Below are positions 7,419 through 15,110 of a stretch of DNA of 64,000 nt, one piece after another; position 1 is the first letter of the stretch, and each line of letters starts with the position of its first letter. The notes below the pieces were generated by a model. That model made no database searches, had not been told where the DNA came from, and saw nothing but the letters and a program-made list of their open reading frames with translations. A program made the translations under genes and the position numbers. The stretch is from Deltaproteobacteria bacterium HGW-Deltaproteobacteria-2 (lineage in GTDB: Bacteria; Desulfobacterota; Syntrophia; Syntrophales; Smithellaceae), in NCBI GenBank assembly GCA_002840505.1, contig PHBC01000001.1, positions 876,232 to 940,231 of the forward strand, written 5' to 3'.

Positions 7419-8726
7419 ATGGAAAGCGAGACCCTGTTCAAAGAGGAGGAGGAACCTCCTGGTCATTTGACCGGTCTTGTTAATGCTAAAAATAATGTAA
7501 GTGACTTTTTGTTATTCAAAGAAGGGATTACCCCGTATTCGATTAAACAAAAGTCAGATAGCGTTTTATTTCCTTTTAAAGATTCCGCCCGCTCCCGTAT
7601 CTTCCGAACACGACTTTATCCCGAAATCACCCGTCTGGAATGGTTCGATTGGCACTGGCAAATGCGTAACGCCATTAGGGATGTTGATACTCTTTCCGAA
7701 ATAATTAATCTTTCGGACAATGAACGCCAGGCAATGATGCACCATTCCGGTGCTTTGCCCGTTTCCATTACTCCTTATTATGCCAGTTTGCTTAATCCCG
7801 ATGATCCTTCGGATCCTCTGCGTCGTTGCGTTGTTCCCGTAGTGGATGAGTGCCTGCATACTGAAGGCGAAGAAGAAGATCCTCTCTGCGAGGATGTGGA
7901 TTCTCCTGTGCCTGGCATTATTCATCGCTACCCTGACCGTGTTTTGTTTCTGGTAACTGATAGCTGCTCAACTTATTGTCGCTATTGCACCCGTTCCCGC
8001 ATAATTGAACGAAGCAAACATCATTTAATAAGTTTGGAAAAATGGGAAAAGGCTATTCAATACATTGCCGGTAATAAGAATGTGCGAGACGTCCTGCTTT
8101 CCGGCGGCGATCCTTTAACCCTGTCCGATGAAAAACTGGAATGGCTATTAGCTAAATTGCACAAGATTTCTCATGTTGAACTTATCCGTATCGGTACAAA
8201 GGTGCCGGTTGTTTTGCCACAGAGAATAACGCCGGCTCTAACAGCTATGCTCAAAAAGTATCATCCTTTATGGATGAGTATCCATATTACCCATCCCAAA
8301 GAACTGACTCCGGAGATGAGTGCCGCCTGCATTCGTCTGGCTGACGCCGGTATTCCACTGGGAAGCCAGACAGTTTTGCTTTCCGGTATTAATGATGACG
8401 TTGAAACAATGACCAGGCTGGTGCATGGTCAATTACAAATCAGAATCCGTCCTTATTATCTGTATCAATGCGACCCTATTCCAGGCTCTTCTCACTTCCG
8501 GACCCCCATCAGCAAGGGCATTGAAATTATTCAGGGCATGCGCGGACATACCACTGGTTACGCTGTGCCTACTTATGTTGTCGACGCCCCCGGCGGCGGC
8601 GGCAAAATTCCTTTACTTCCCGAATACGCCATTGGATGGGAGAACGGCGCCTTGCTGCTGCGCAATTACGAAGGCAATACCTTCCGCTACCCCGACAATC
8701 ACGCAAAGTCTAAGGATATACATTAA
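7419..8726 (+). CDS. kamA: Lysine 2,3-aminomutase (KamA family radical SAM/PLP enzyme)
   Basis: This 435-residue radical SAM enzyme has its [4Fe-4S] motif at Cys183/Cys187/Cys190 (CSTYCRYC). The residues that define true lysine aminomutases are present: two aspartates that bind the lysine amino group (Asp352 in YQCDP, Asp389 in VVDAPGGGG) and the PLP lysine at Lys396. KamA converts L-lysine to L-beta-lysine, for lysine fermentation or osmolyte synthesis. The start at 7419 is set by AAGGAGG six bases upstream; the frame is open to 7332. It leads a run of ATP-grasp, membrane and acetyltransferase genes rather than the usual lysine fermentation genes. EpmB is a less likely alternative given its length and the aspartates. 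Confidence 0.9.
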   Translation: MESETLFKEEEEPPGHLTGLVNAKNNVSDFLLFKEGITPYSIKQKSDSVLFPFKDSARSRIFRTRLYPEITRLEWFDWHWQMRNAIRDVDTLSEIINLSDNERQAMMHHSGALPVSITPYYASLLNPDDPSDPLRRCVVPVVDECLHTEGEEEDPLCEDVDSPVPGIIHRYPDRVLFLVTDSCSTYCRYCTRSRIIERSKHHLISLEKWEKAIQYIAGNKNVRDVLLSGGDPLTLSDEKLEWLLAKLHKISHVELIRIGTKVPVVLPQRITPALTAMLKKYHPLWMSIHITHPKELTPEMSAACIRLADAGIPLGSQTVLLSGINDDVETMTRLVHGQLQIRIRPYYLYQCDPIPGSSHFRTPISKGIEIIQGMRGHTTGYAVPTYVVDAPGGGGKIPLLPEYAIGWENGALLLRNYEGNTFRYPDNHAKSKDIH

Positions 8727-8763
8727 ATCGGCAGAATTTTTTCAGGGGGTAGATAGTTTAACT

Positions 8764-9762
8764 GTGGGTCGCGTCAGTAAGAAACTCAAAATCGGTCTCA
8801 CCTATGATCTGCGCGACGATTACCTGAAAGAAGGATACGGTCTCGAAGAAACTGCCGAATTCGACCTCCCCGACACAATCGAAGCTATCGAAAAAGTAAT
8901 TTTTGACAACGGCTTTATTGCTGATCGCATCGGCAACATAAAAGCGTTGACCCGCCGTCTTGCGGCAGATAATCGCTGGGATCTTGTTTTTAACATTGCC
9001 GAGGGAGTGCATGGCTTTGGCCGTGAAGCGCAGGTTCCCGCACTTCTGGAAGCATATAACATCCCGTATACTTTTTCCGATCCCCTTGGCCACGCCGTTT
9101 CTCTTCACAAAGGCATTACAAAACAGATTCTGCGCGATCTGGGAATTCCCACGCCTGACTTTGCCATAATTAACAATGCAAAAGATATTGAAAAGGTTAC
9201 TCTTCCTTTTCCACTTTTTGCCAAACCGGTGGCGGAAGGAACGGGCAAGGGTATAACGGCGCTTTCCAAAATAACTACTCGTAAAAATCTGCAAAAAGTC
9301 TGCAGGCAGCTTTTAAAGACTTTTCAGCAACCGGTTCTGGTCGAAACATATCTTCCCGGACGCGAATTCACCGTGGGAATTCTGGGAACAGGAAAGGATG
9401 CCCGTGTCCTGGGAGCACTGGAAGTAATTCTGAAGCCCAACGCGGAAAAGAACGCTTATTCTTACGAAAATAAAGAACACTATGATAAACTGGTCCAGTA
9501 TGTTCTGGCCAACGATGATGAAGCCCAAAAAGCCATGGAAATCTCCCTGATGGCTTGGCGCGGACTGGATTTAAAAGATGCCGGACGCATTGATTTGCGC
9601 TCCAATGTTCATGGTGTTCCTCATTTCATGGAAGTCAATTCCCTTGCCGGACTTAATCCCGTGCGGTCTGATTTGCCCATTTTGTGTTCTAAAATAGGAA
9701 TGAGCTATCATAAATTGATAAGTTCCATTATTAAGTCAGCCCTAAAGCGCACGAAAAAATAA
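8764..9762 (+). CDS. ATP-grasp ligase related to D-Ala-D-Ala ligase (first of two)
   Basis: This 332-residue protein has a D-Ala-D-Ala-ligase-like fold. An N-terminal domain ends in FNIAEGVHGFGREAQVP, then an ATP-grasp core carries PLFAKPVAEGTGKGI, and a C-terminal metal site reads RIDLR then FMEVNSLAGLNP. Such enzymes activate a carboxylate as acyl-phosphate and join it to an amine. The GTG at 8764 starts where homology begins; a GGGGG tract 14 bases upstream is a somewhat distant ribosome-binding site. The frame extends back into kamA but is out of phase there. It lies 37 bases after kamA, so beta-lysine or a derivative is a plausible substrate. This is inference. Confidence 0.82.
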   Translation: MGRVSKKLKIGLTYDLRDDYLKEGYGLEETAEFDLPDTIEAIEKVIFDNGFIADRIGNIKALTRRLAADNRWDLVFNIAEGVHGFGREAQVPALLEAYNIPYTFSDPLGHAVSLHKGITKQILRDLGIPTPDFAIINNAKDIEKVTLPFPLFAKPVAEGTGKGITALSKITTRKNLQKVCRQLLKTFQQPVLVETYLPGREFTVGILGTGKDARVLGALEVILKPNAEKNAYSYENKEHYDKLVQYVLANDDEAQKAMEISLMAWRGLDLKDAGRIDLRSNVHGVPHFMEVNSLAGLNPVRSDLPILCSKIGMSYHKLISSIIKSALKRTKK

Positions 9763-9789
9763 TTATCCATAAATGCCGGTGAAATAAAA

Positions 9790-10785
9790 TTGAAGAAAAA
9801 AATATTAATTTTGCACAGTGATATTTCGCCGGATGCCAGCCAAGACGAACTTGATTGCCTTGAGCAGGCCGAAGCTATAGCCCAAGCTCTGTGCACACTT
9901 CATTACGAACCCATTCTTCTGCCTTTTGAACTCAATTTAAATCATACAATAACGATGCTGCAATCATTAAAACCTTTGGCTGTTTTCAACATTGTGGAAA
10001 CTCTGGACTCCAAAGGCAATCTGATTCATTTTGCGCCTGCTTTACTTGATTCTTTAAAGATTTCTTATACCGGTTGTCCAACGCAAGCTGTTTTTCAGAC
10101 ATCCAATAAACCTCTATCCAAGAAAATCATGCATTCTGCCGGGATTGCCACTCCGGACTGGATAGAGCAGGATGGTTTCAGTTCTCAACAAGAAATTTCC
10201 GGGCACTATTTAATCAAGTCTTCCTGGGAACATGCCTCCATAGGCCTCGATGAAAACTCGCTCATCATCTACACAAACAAAGCGAAGATATTACAAGAAA
10301 TGAAACGCCGCGAAGAAAAACTTGGCGGCTTCTGTTATGCCGAAGCTTATATTGACGGCCGTGAATTCAATGTCGCGCTAATATCAGATAGGGCTGGCGT
10401 CAAAGTATTACCAATAGCTGAAATGTTGTTTCAGGATTACGCACCGGACAAATTGAAAATAGTTGATTACAAAGCTAAATGGGACGCGGATTCTTTTGAA
10501 TACAACAATACGATAAGAAAATTTGATTTTGATGACGACGATGCCCCGTTAATATCGTCTTTGAGTGAAATTTCTCTGCAGTGCTGGAATATTTTTTCCC
10601 TGCGCGGTTACGCACGCGTTGATTTTCGTGTTGATAACAACGGCAAGCCCTGGGTACTTGAAATAAATACCAATCCATGCTTATCTCCCGACGCTGGTTT
10701 TGCCGCAGCACTTGCGCAAGCCAATATAAAATATCACGAAGCTATCGGTTTGATACTTGATAATGCATTAAAATCAAGGGCATGA
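9790..10785 (+). CDS. Second ATP-grasp ligase of the kamA cluster
   Basis: This 331-residue ATP-grasp protein is distantly similar to its upstream neighbour. An N-terminal domain ends in FNIVETLDSKGNLIHFAP, the nucleotide region contains YLIKSSWEHASIGLDE, and a metal-binding end reads ARVDFRVDNNGKPWVLEINT. It probably starts with TTG at 9790. The two ATP-grasp genes are 27 bases apart. Their divergence suggests two successive ligations rather than a heterodimer, but that is inference. The segment after it carries a dispersed hairpin repeat before the next gene. Confidence 0.8.
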   Translation: MKKKILILHSDISPDASQDELDCLEQAEAIAQALCTLHYEPILLPFELNLNHTITMLQSLKPLAVFNIVETLDSKGNLIHFAPALLDSLKISYTGCPTQAVFQTSNKPLSKKIMHSAGIATPDWIEQDGFSSQQEISGHYLIKSSWEHASIGLDENSLIIYTNKAKILQEMKRREEKLGGFCYAEAYIDGREFNVALISDRAGVKVLPIAEMLFQDYAPDKLKIVDYKAKWDADSFEYNNTIRKFDFDDDDAPLISSLSEISLQCWNIFSLRGYARVDFRVDNNGKPWVLEINTNPCLSPDAGFAAALAQANIKYHEAIGLILDNALKSRA

Positions 10786-10811
10786 ATTCCAACGCAAGCA
10801 TTGTGATTCAT

Positions 10812-10884
10812 GCCCTCCGCTATGCGTGATAATTTGACCTGCAAGCTTCCGTGCACTCTGCTTCTGGAGCTTGGGTCTCATTAA
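10812..10884. repeat. Dispersed hairpin repeat, copy 1 (partner at 63430)
   Basis: The sequence CCCTCCGCTATGCGTGAT through GCTTGGGTCTCATTAAT matches a second element at 63430-63523 over its ends, with a more variable centre. Inner arms GCAAGCTTC and GAGCTTG form an imperfect inverted repeat. It lies between the second ATP-grasp gene and the DMT-like gene and ends just before that gene's ribosome-binding site. Confidence 0.7.
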
Positions 10885-10907
10885 TTTTTTAAGGAGATTT
10901 TAATTCT

Positions 10908-11255
10908 GTGTTAAGAACCATTGTATTTCTTTTCTTTTCCAATTTATTTATGACCTTCGCCTGGTATGGACATTTAAAAAATTTTAACAGCAAACCTTTA
11001 TTGTTTGTTATATTTTTCAGTTGGGGTATAGCTTTCTTTGAATACGTTTTGCAGGTACCCGCCAATAGAATAGGATTTCAATATTACAGTCTGGGACAGC
11101 TCAAAATTATTCAGGAAGTTATCACAATGATTGTTTTTGCCGGTTTTGCGATTATGTACATGAAACAACCTTTGAAGCTGGATTTTCTCTGGGCGGGACT
11201 TTGTCTTGTCGGCGCGGTTTACTTCATGTTTCGAGAGGGATTGCCTCAATCTTAA
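10908..11255 (+). CDS. Small DMT-like membrane protein (DUF486 family)
   Basis: This 115-residue protein has about four hydrophobic helices and matches the DUF486 family by its opening FLFFSNLFMTFAWYGHLK and its mid motif EYVLQVPANRIG. These proteins belong to the drug/metabolite transporter superfamily; no substrate is established. It starts at GTG 10908 with AAGGAGA ten bases upstream. It follows the ATP-grasp pair and stops six bases before the acetyltransferase, so it may export or sense the product of the cluster. That role is inference. Confidence 0.8.
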   Translation: MLRTIVFLFFSNLFMTFAWYGHLKNFNSKPLLFVIFFSWGIAFFEYVLQVPANRIGFQYYSLGQLKIIQEVITMIVFAGFAIMYMKQPLKLDFLWAGLCLVGAVYFMFREGLPQS

Positions 11256-11261
11256 TATTTT

Positions 11262-11744
11262 ATGAAAAATTTTACCTATCGTCAACAGATTCAGCCTTCG
11301 GATATCGGAGCCATTGCCGATATCGTAAAATCAAGCGGCTTTTTTTCCGACGAGGAGGTAGCAATAGCCATAGAACTGGCTGAAGAAAAGCTGGAAAAGC
11401 AGGAAGCCAGCTCTTACCGGTTTTTATTTGCCGAAAATAAAAATCGTGTCATCGGATATGCATGTTATGGCCTCATTCCCGCAACCTCTTCCAGTTACGA
11501 CATTTATTGGATCGCCGTCCACAAAACCATGATCGGCAAGGGACTGGGCAAGCTTCTTTTGGCCGAAACCGAAAAATTCATTTACCAGAGTGGCGGCAGA
11601 CAGGTTTATGCAGAAACATCATCAAGAGACCAGTACAAACCAACCCATGGTTTTTATGAGAACTGCGGTTATCGAAAAGAAGCTTTCTTGAAAGATTTTT
11701 ATACGGAAGGCGACAGCAAAATTATATACGCAAAAACTCTTTAA
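11262..11744 (+). CDS. GNAT-family N-acetyltransferase
   Basis: This 160-residue protein has the GNAT acetyl-CoA fold: strand pair YDIYWIAVHKTMIGKG followed by the pyrophosphate loop KGLGKLLLAE, and a C-terminal YENCGYRKEAFLKDFYTEGD typical of small-molecule acetyltransferases. It is shorter than known beta-lysine acetyltransferases (AblB, about 270 residues) and does not obviously belong to that family. The six-base gap after the DMT-like gene suggests one transcript. The substrate is unknown; an amine made by the upstream enzymes is a reasonable candidate. Confidence 0.82.
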   Translation: MKNFTYRQQIQPSDIGAIADIVKSSGFFSDEEVAIAIELAEEKLEKQEASSYRFLFAENKNRVIGYACYGLIPATSSSYDIYWIAVHKTMIGKGLGKLLLAETEKFIYQSGGRQVYAETSSRDQYKPTHGFYENCGYRKEAFLKDFYTEGDSKIIYAKTL

Positions 11745-11887
11745 TAACATATAGTAAGCCCTCAAAACGAAAATGTCATGCTTTAAAACAACTTGCATTT
11801 TTTTTCAAAATTCGCTAGAGCACTGCCAGCATTTTTATAACGTTTTAACAACATTAATTTATTACGGAACGCAAGGAGGATTTTCTC

Positions 11888-12508
11888 ATGCGCTTGTTCC
11901 CTAAAGAAGAAAATTTTTTTGAACTTTTTGAAGAACTTGCTGATAAAATTGAAGAAGGCGGCAAGCTTTTTCTGGAAATGGCTCAAACCAGGGATTATTC
12001 CGACGTAAGAGTTGCCAAACTCAAAGAAGTTGAGCATGAGGCTGACGGCATTACCCATAAAACATACGAAAAAATGCACAAAACATTTCTCACGCCCATA
12101 GATCGAGAAGATATTTATGCGCTAGTTAACAAAATGGACAGTATTATGGACGTCATCGAAGCTACCGCTGTCCGTATTCATCTTTATAAAGTCAAAAGAA
12201 CATCCGATGAAATAATCAAACAGGCTCAAATTCTGAACGACGCTATAAAGAAAGTAAAAAGCATTGTTCACGCCATGCGCAATATGAAAAACTCCGCAAT
12301 GATTCTGGCGGATTGCGTGGAAATTAACACACTGGAAAATGCCGGTGACATTACTTTAAGATCCATCATGGCTAATCTTTTCGAAACCGAAAAAGACGCC
12401 ATTGAACTTATAAAGTGGAAAGATATTTTTCAACTCCTGGAAGAAGCAATTGACGTTTGTGAAGATGTATCCAACATCGTTGAAGGGATTGTCCTGAAAC
12501 ATGCTTGA
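11888..12508 (+). CDS. PhoU-like DUF47 phosphate-transport regulator
   Basis: This 206-residue all-helical protein is of the DUF47/TIGR00153 family, with the motifs KLKEVEHEADGITHKTYE and TPIDREDIYALVNKMDSIMD. DUF47 proteins are encoded beside PiT permeases and are thought to control phosphate uptake, by analogy with PhoU. An AAGGAGGA site precedes the ATG. The stop overlaps the permease start by eight bases, so the two are co-translated. I see no Pho box upstream. Confidence 0.9.
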   Translation: MRLFPKEENFFELFEELADKIEEGGKLFLEMAQTRDYSDVRVAKLKEVEHEADGITHKTYEKMHKTFLTPIDREDIYALVNKMDSIMDVIEATAVRIHLYKVKRTSDEIIKQAQILNDAIKKVKSIVHAMRNMKNSAMILADCVEINTLENAGDITLRSIMANLFETEKDAIELIKWKDIFQLLEEAIDVCEDVSNIVEGIVLKHA

Positions 12509-13502
12509 TTCAATGGCTTTTGTCATTTTTCTCGTTTTTGTCGCGCTTGTTTTTGATTTCATCAATGGTTTTCATGACTCTTCTAATTCCATTTCCACTA
12601 TTGTTTCCACTCGTGTTCTTTCTCCCAAATATGCGGTACTCTGGGCGGCATTCTTTAATTTTGTAGCCGCCTTTTTTATCGGCACAGCGGTAGCGCATAC
12701 TATCGGCAGAGGCATCATTCATATTGAAATTGTAGATAATTTAGTGATTCTTGCCGCCCTTAGCGGCGCCATAATCTGGAATCTTACAACATGGTATTTC
12801 GGATTGCCCAGCAGTTCATCGCATGCCCTGATTGGCGGTCTTATCGGTGCGGGTGTTGCCAAAGCGGGTACCAGCACACTCGTTTGGTCGGGCATAATAA
12901 AAACGACAGCCTTCATTGTTCTTTCACCGGCCATAGGCATGTTTTTAGGCTTCTTCTTTATGGTACTTTCTATGAATCTAAACCGCAATTCCAACATGGC
13001 CCGTTCTGATAAGCTTTATCGAAAATTACAATTTGTTTCTTCGGCGATATATTCACTCGGCCACGGCATGAATGATGCGCAGAAAACTATTGGAATAATT
13101 GCAATAGTTCTTTACAGCAAGGGTCTGATTAACTCCAATTTCAACATCCCTTATTGGATTATTATCATGTGTTATTCTACCATTGCATTGGGAACAATGT
13201 TCGGCGGCTGGCGAATTGTAAAAACTATGGGAACAAAAATTACTAAACTACAGCCAATTGGCGGATTTAGCGCTGAGGCGGCCGCGGCCTGTGCAATTAT
13301 CGGAGCGTCAATAGGAGGTATCCCCGTTAGCACAACTCATACCATTACCGGCGCGATTGTTGGCGTCGGGTCCACCAAAAGACTCTCTGCCGTGCGCTGG
13401 GGCGTCGCCGGAAACATTATCTGGGCATGGATTTTAACCATACCCATTTCCGCTTTCATTTCCGCCGTAACATACTTTCTCATCTCATCTTTCATCCAAT
13501 AA
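12501..13502 (+). CDS. pit: PiT-family inorganic phosphate permease
   Basis: This 333-residue protein has about ten transmembrane helices and the two inverted PiT signatures: DFINGFHDSSNSISTIV near the start, and GHGMNDAQKTIG in the second half. PGLPSSSSHALIGG-type and GIPVSTTHTITGAIVG segments follow each half. It carries low-affinity, cation-coupled phosphate uptake. It overlaps the DUF47 gene, its usual partner. Length and both signatures are intact. Confidence 0.93.
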   Translation: MLDSMAFVIFLVFVALVFDFINGFHDSSNSISTIVSTRVLSPKYAVLWAAFFNFVAAFFIGTAVAHTIGRGIIHIEIVDNLVILAALSGAIIWNLTTWYFGLPSSSSHALIGGLIGAGVAKAGTSTLVWSGIIKTTAFIVLSPAIGMFLGFFFMVLSMNLNRNSNMARSDKLYRKLQFVSSAIYSLGHGMNDAQKTIGIIAIVLYSKGLINSNFNIPYWIIIMCYSTIALGTMFGGWRIVKTMGTKITKLQPIGGFSAEAAAACAIIGASIGGIPVSTTHTITGAIVGVGSTKRLSAVRWGVAGNIIWAWILTIPISAFISAVTYFLISSFIQ

Positions 13503-13606
13503 TAACAATTCATCCGGCACTGGCGGAAAATAATATTGATAATTTTCTGATTTTGCCGTAAATCTGTTTTCACGTTTCATTTCATATAAAATCAACGGAG
13601 AGCTTT

Positions 13607-14872
13607 ATGTCTCAAAAGCTATTGCCTTTTACCAAAAACCAAATCGAAAAAATAATAAAACAATATCCGACGCCTTTTCATCTTTACGACGAAAAAGCTA
13701 TTCGGGAAAACGCGCGCGCCTTTAAGAACGCTTTTAACTGGAATAAAGGTTTTAAAGAATTTTACGCTATCAAAGCCGCCCCCAATCCCTATTTGATGAA
13801 AATCCTGCATAAGGAAGGCTATGGCGCTGATTGCAGTTCACTGGCCGAACTGATTATGGCGCAAAAAACCGGTGTAACCGGTGAAGAAATCATGTTTTCT
13901 TCCAACGACACGCCCGTGGAAGATTTTCTACTGGCCAAAAAATTAAAAGCCATCATCAACTTGGACGATATCAGCCACATTGCCTATCTCGAAAAATGCG
14001 CCGGACTCCCTTCTTTGATTTGCTTCCGCTACAATCCCGGCAAGTTGAAAAAAGGTAACCATATTATCGGCCACCCTGAAGAAGCAAAATACGGCTTCAC
14101 CAGAGAACAGCTTTTTGAAGGCTATAAAATTTGCAAAGAAAAAGGCGTTAAACGATTCGGCATTCATACCATGGTCGCCTCCAACGAACTCGATGCCTAT
14201 TATTTTGAAGAAACCGCTGAAATATTGTTTCAACTTGTAGCGGAAATTTCACAAAAGCTGAAAATCAAATTTGAATTTGTCAATATCGGCGGGGGAGTGG
14301 GCATACCTTACCGGCCGGAACAAAAACGCATTGACCTTAAAGTAATGAGCCACGGCATCAAGAAACAATACGAAAAAATTATTGTTGCCAACGGCCTTGC
14401 CCCACTGAAGCTTTTTACGGAATGCGGCCGATATATCACCGGCCCTTATGGTTATCTAGTCTCACGTGTTTTGCATATTAAAGACACTTATAAAAAATTC
14501 GCCGGCTTGGATTCCTGCATGGCCAACCTGATGCGTCCCGCTCTTTACGGCGCGTATCATCATATAACTGTAATGGGTAAAGAAAATAAACCTCGTAATG
14601 TTGTTTATGATGTCACCGGCTCGCTTTGTGAAAACAATGATAAATTCGCTATCGATCGCAAACTTCCCAAACTCGACCAGGGTGATATCATAGTAATTCA
14701 TGACGCCGGCGCTCATGGATTTGCCATGGGCTTTAATTACAACGGCAAGCTTCGCTCAGCAGAACTACTTTTAAGAGCAAACGGCGACGTTGTGCAAATC
14801 CGCCGTTCTGAAACAGTCAAAGACTACTTTGCTACTTTAGATTTCAACGGTTTGACTGACTTTAGGGTGTAA
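13607..14872 (+). CDS. lysA: Diaminopimelate decarboxylase-type PLP enzyme
   Basis: This 421-residue fold-type III PLP decarboxylase has the Schiff-base Lys56 in FYAIKAAPN, a glycine-rich phosphate loop NIGGGVGIPY and the dimer-active-site motif ECGRYITGPYG. A C-terminal region reads SLCENNDKFAIDRKLP, with the Cys that contributes to the neighbouring active site. LysA makes L-lysine from meso-diaminopimelate, the last step of lysine synthesis. GGAGAG precedes the ATG. It lies six genes downstream of kamA and could supply its substrate. A related decarboxylase such as carboxynorspermidine decarboxylase is less likely at this length. Confidence 0.85.
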   Translation: MSQKLLPFTKNQIEKIIKQYPTPFHLYDEKAIRENARAFKNAFNWNKGFKEFYAIKAAPNPYLMKILHKEGYGADCSSLAELIMAQKTGVTGEEIMFSSNDTPVEDFLLAKKLKAIINLDDISHIAYLEKCAGLPSLICFRYNPGKLKKGNHIIGHPEEAKYGFTREQLFEGYKICKEKGVKRFGIHTMVASNELDAYYFEETAEILFQLVAEISQKLKIKFEFVNIGGGVGIPYRPEQKRIDLKVMSHGIKKQYEKIIVANGLAPLKLFTECGRYITGPYGYLVSRVLHIKDTYKKFAGLDSCMANLMRPALYGAYHHITVMGKENKPRNVVYDVTGSLCENNDKFAIDRKLPKLDQGDIIVIHDAGAHGFAMGFNYNGKLRSAELLLRANGDVVQIRRSETVKDYFATLDFNGLTDFRV

Positions 14873-14964
14873 GCATAAAGCAAAAAATATTATAAATATT
14901 TCTTTGGAAATGTTGTTATTCTTATTTTTTCAATTCACATAACATTTTATGGCCGTTATTTCCT

Positions 14965-14993
14965 TTGACATTCAAGGAACTTATTTGTATATT
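14965..14993 (+). promoter_or_regulatory. Strong sigma-70-type promoter of the HD-GYP regulator
   Basis: TTGACA (14965-14970), a 17 bp spacer and TATATT (14988-14993) are near-consensus. About 117 bases remain to the start codon, leaving a leader of roughly 110 bases with no obvious riboswitch fold. Confidence 0.6.
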
Positions 14994-15110
14994 TTACAGT
15001 GAAATAAGATATATTCTCTTTCCTATGATTAAGAACAATCAAACGGCCACGTTAATTGATTAATTAACGTTTAATCTATCAAATTATTTACATACACAGG
15101 AAGCAACTAC

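Noticed and set aside
8425..8763. Upstream part of the first ATP-grasp frame overlapping kamA
   Set aside because: It overlaps the conserved end of kamA in another frame and has no ATP-grasp similarity; the GTG at 8764 fits.
14873..15110. Riboswitch or small RNA in the leader of the HD-GYP gene
   Set aside because: The region is AT-rich with no conserved stem pattern that I can recognise; only a promoter is supported.
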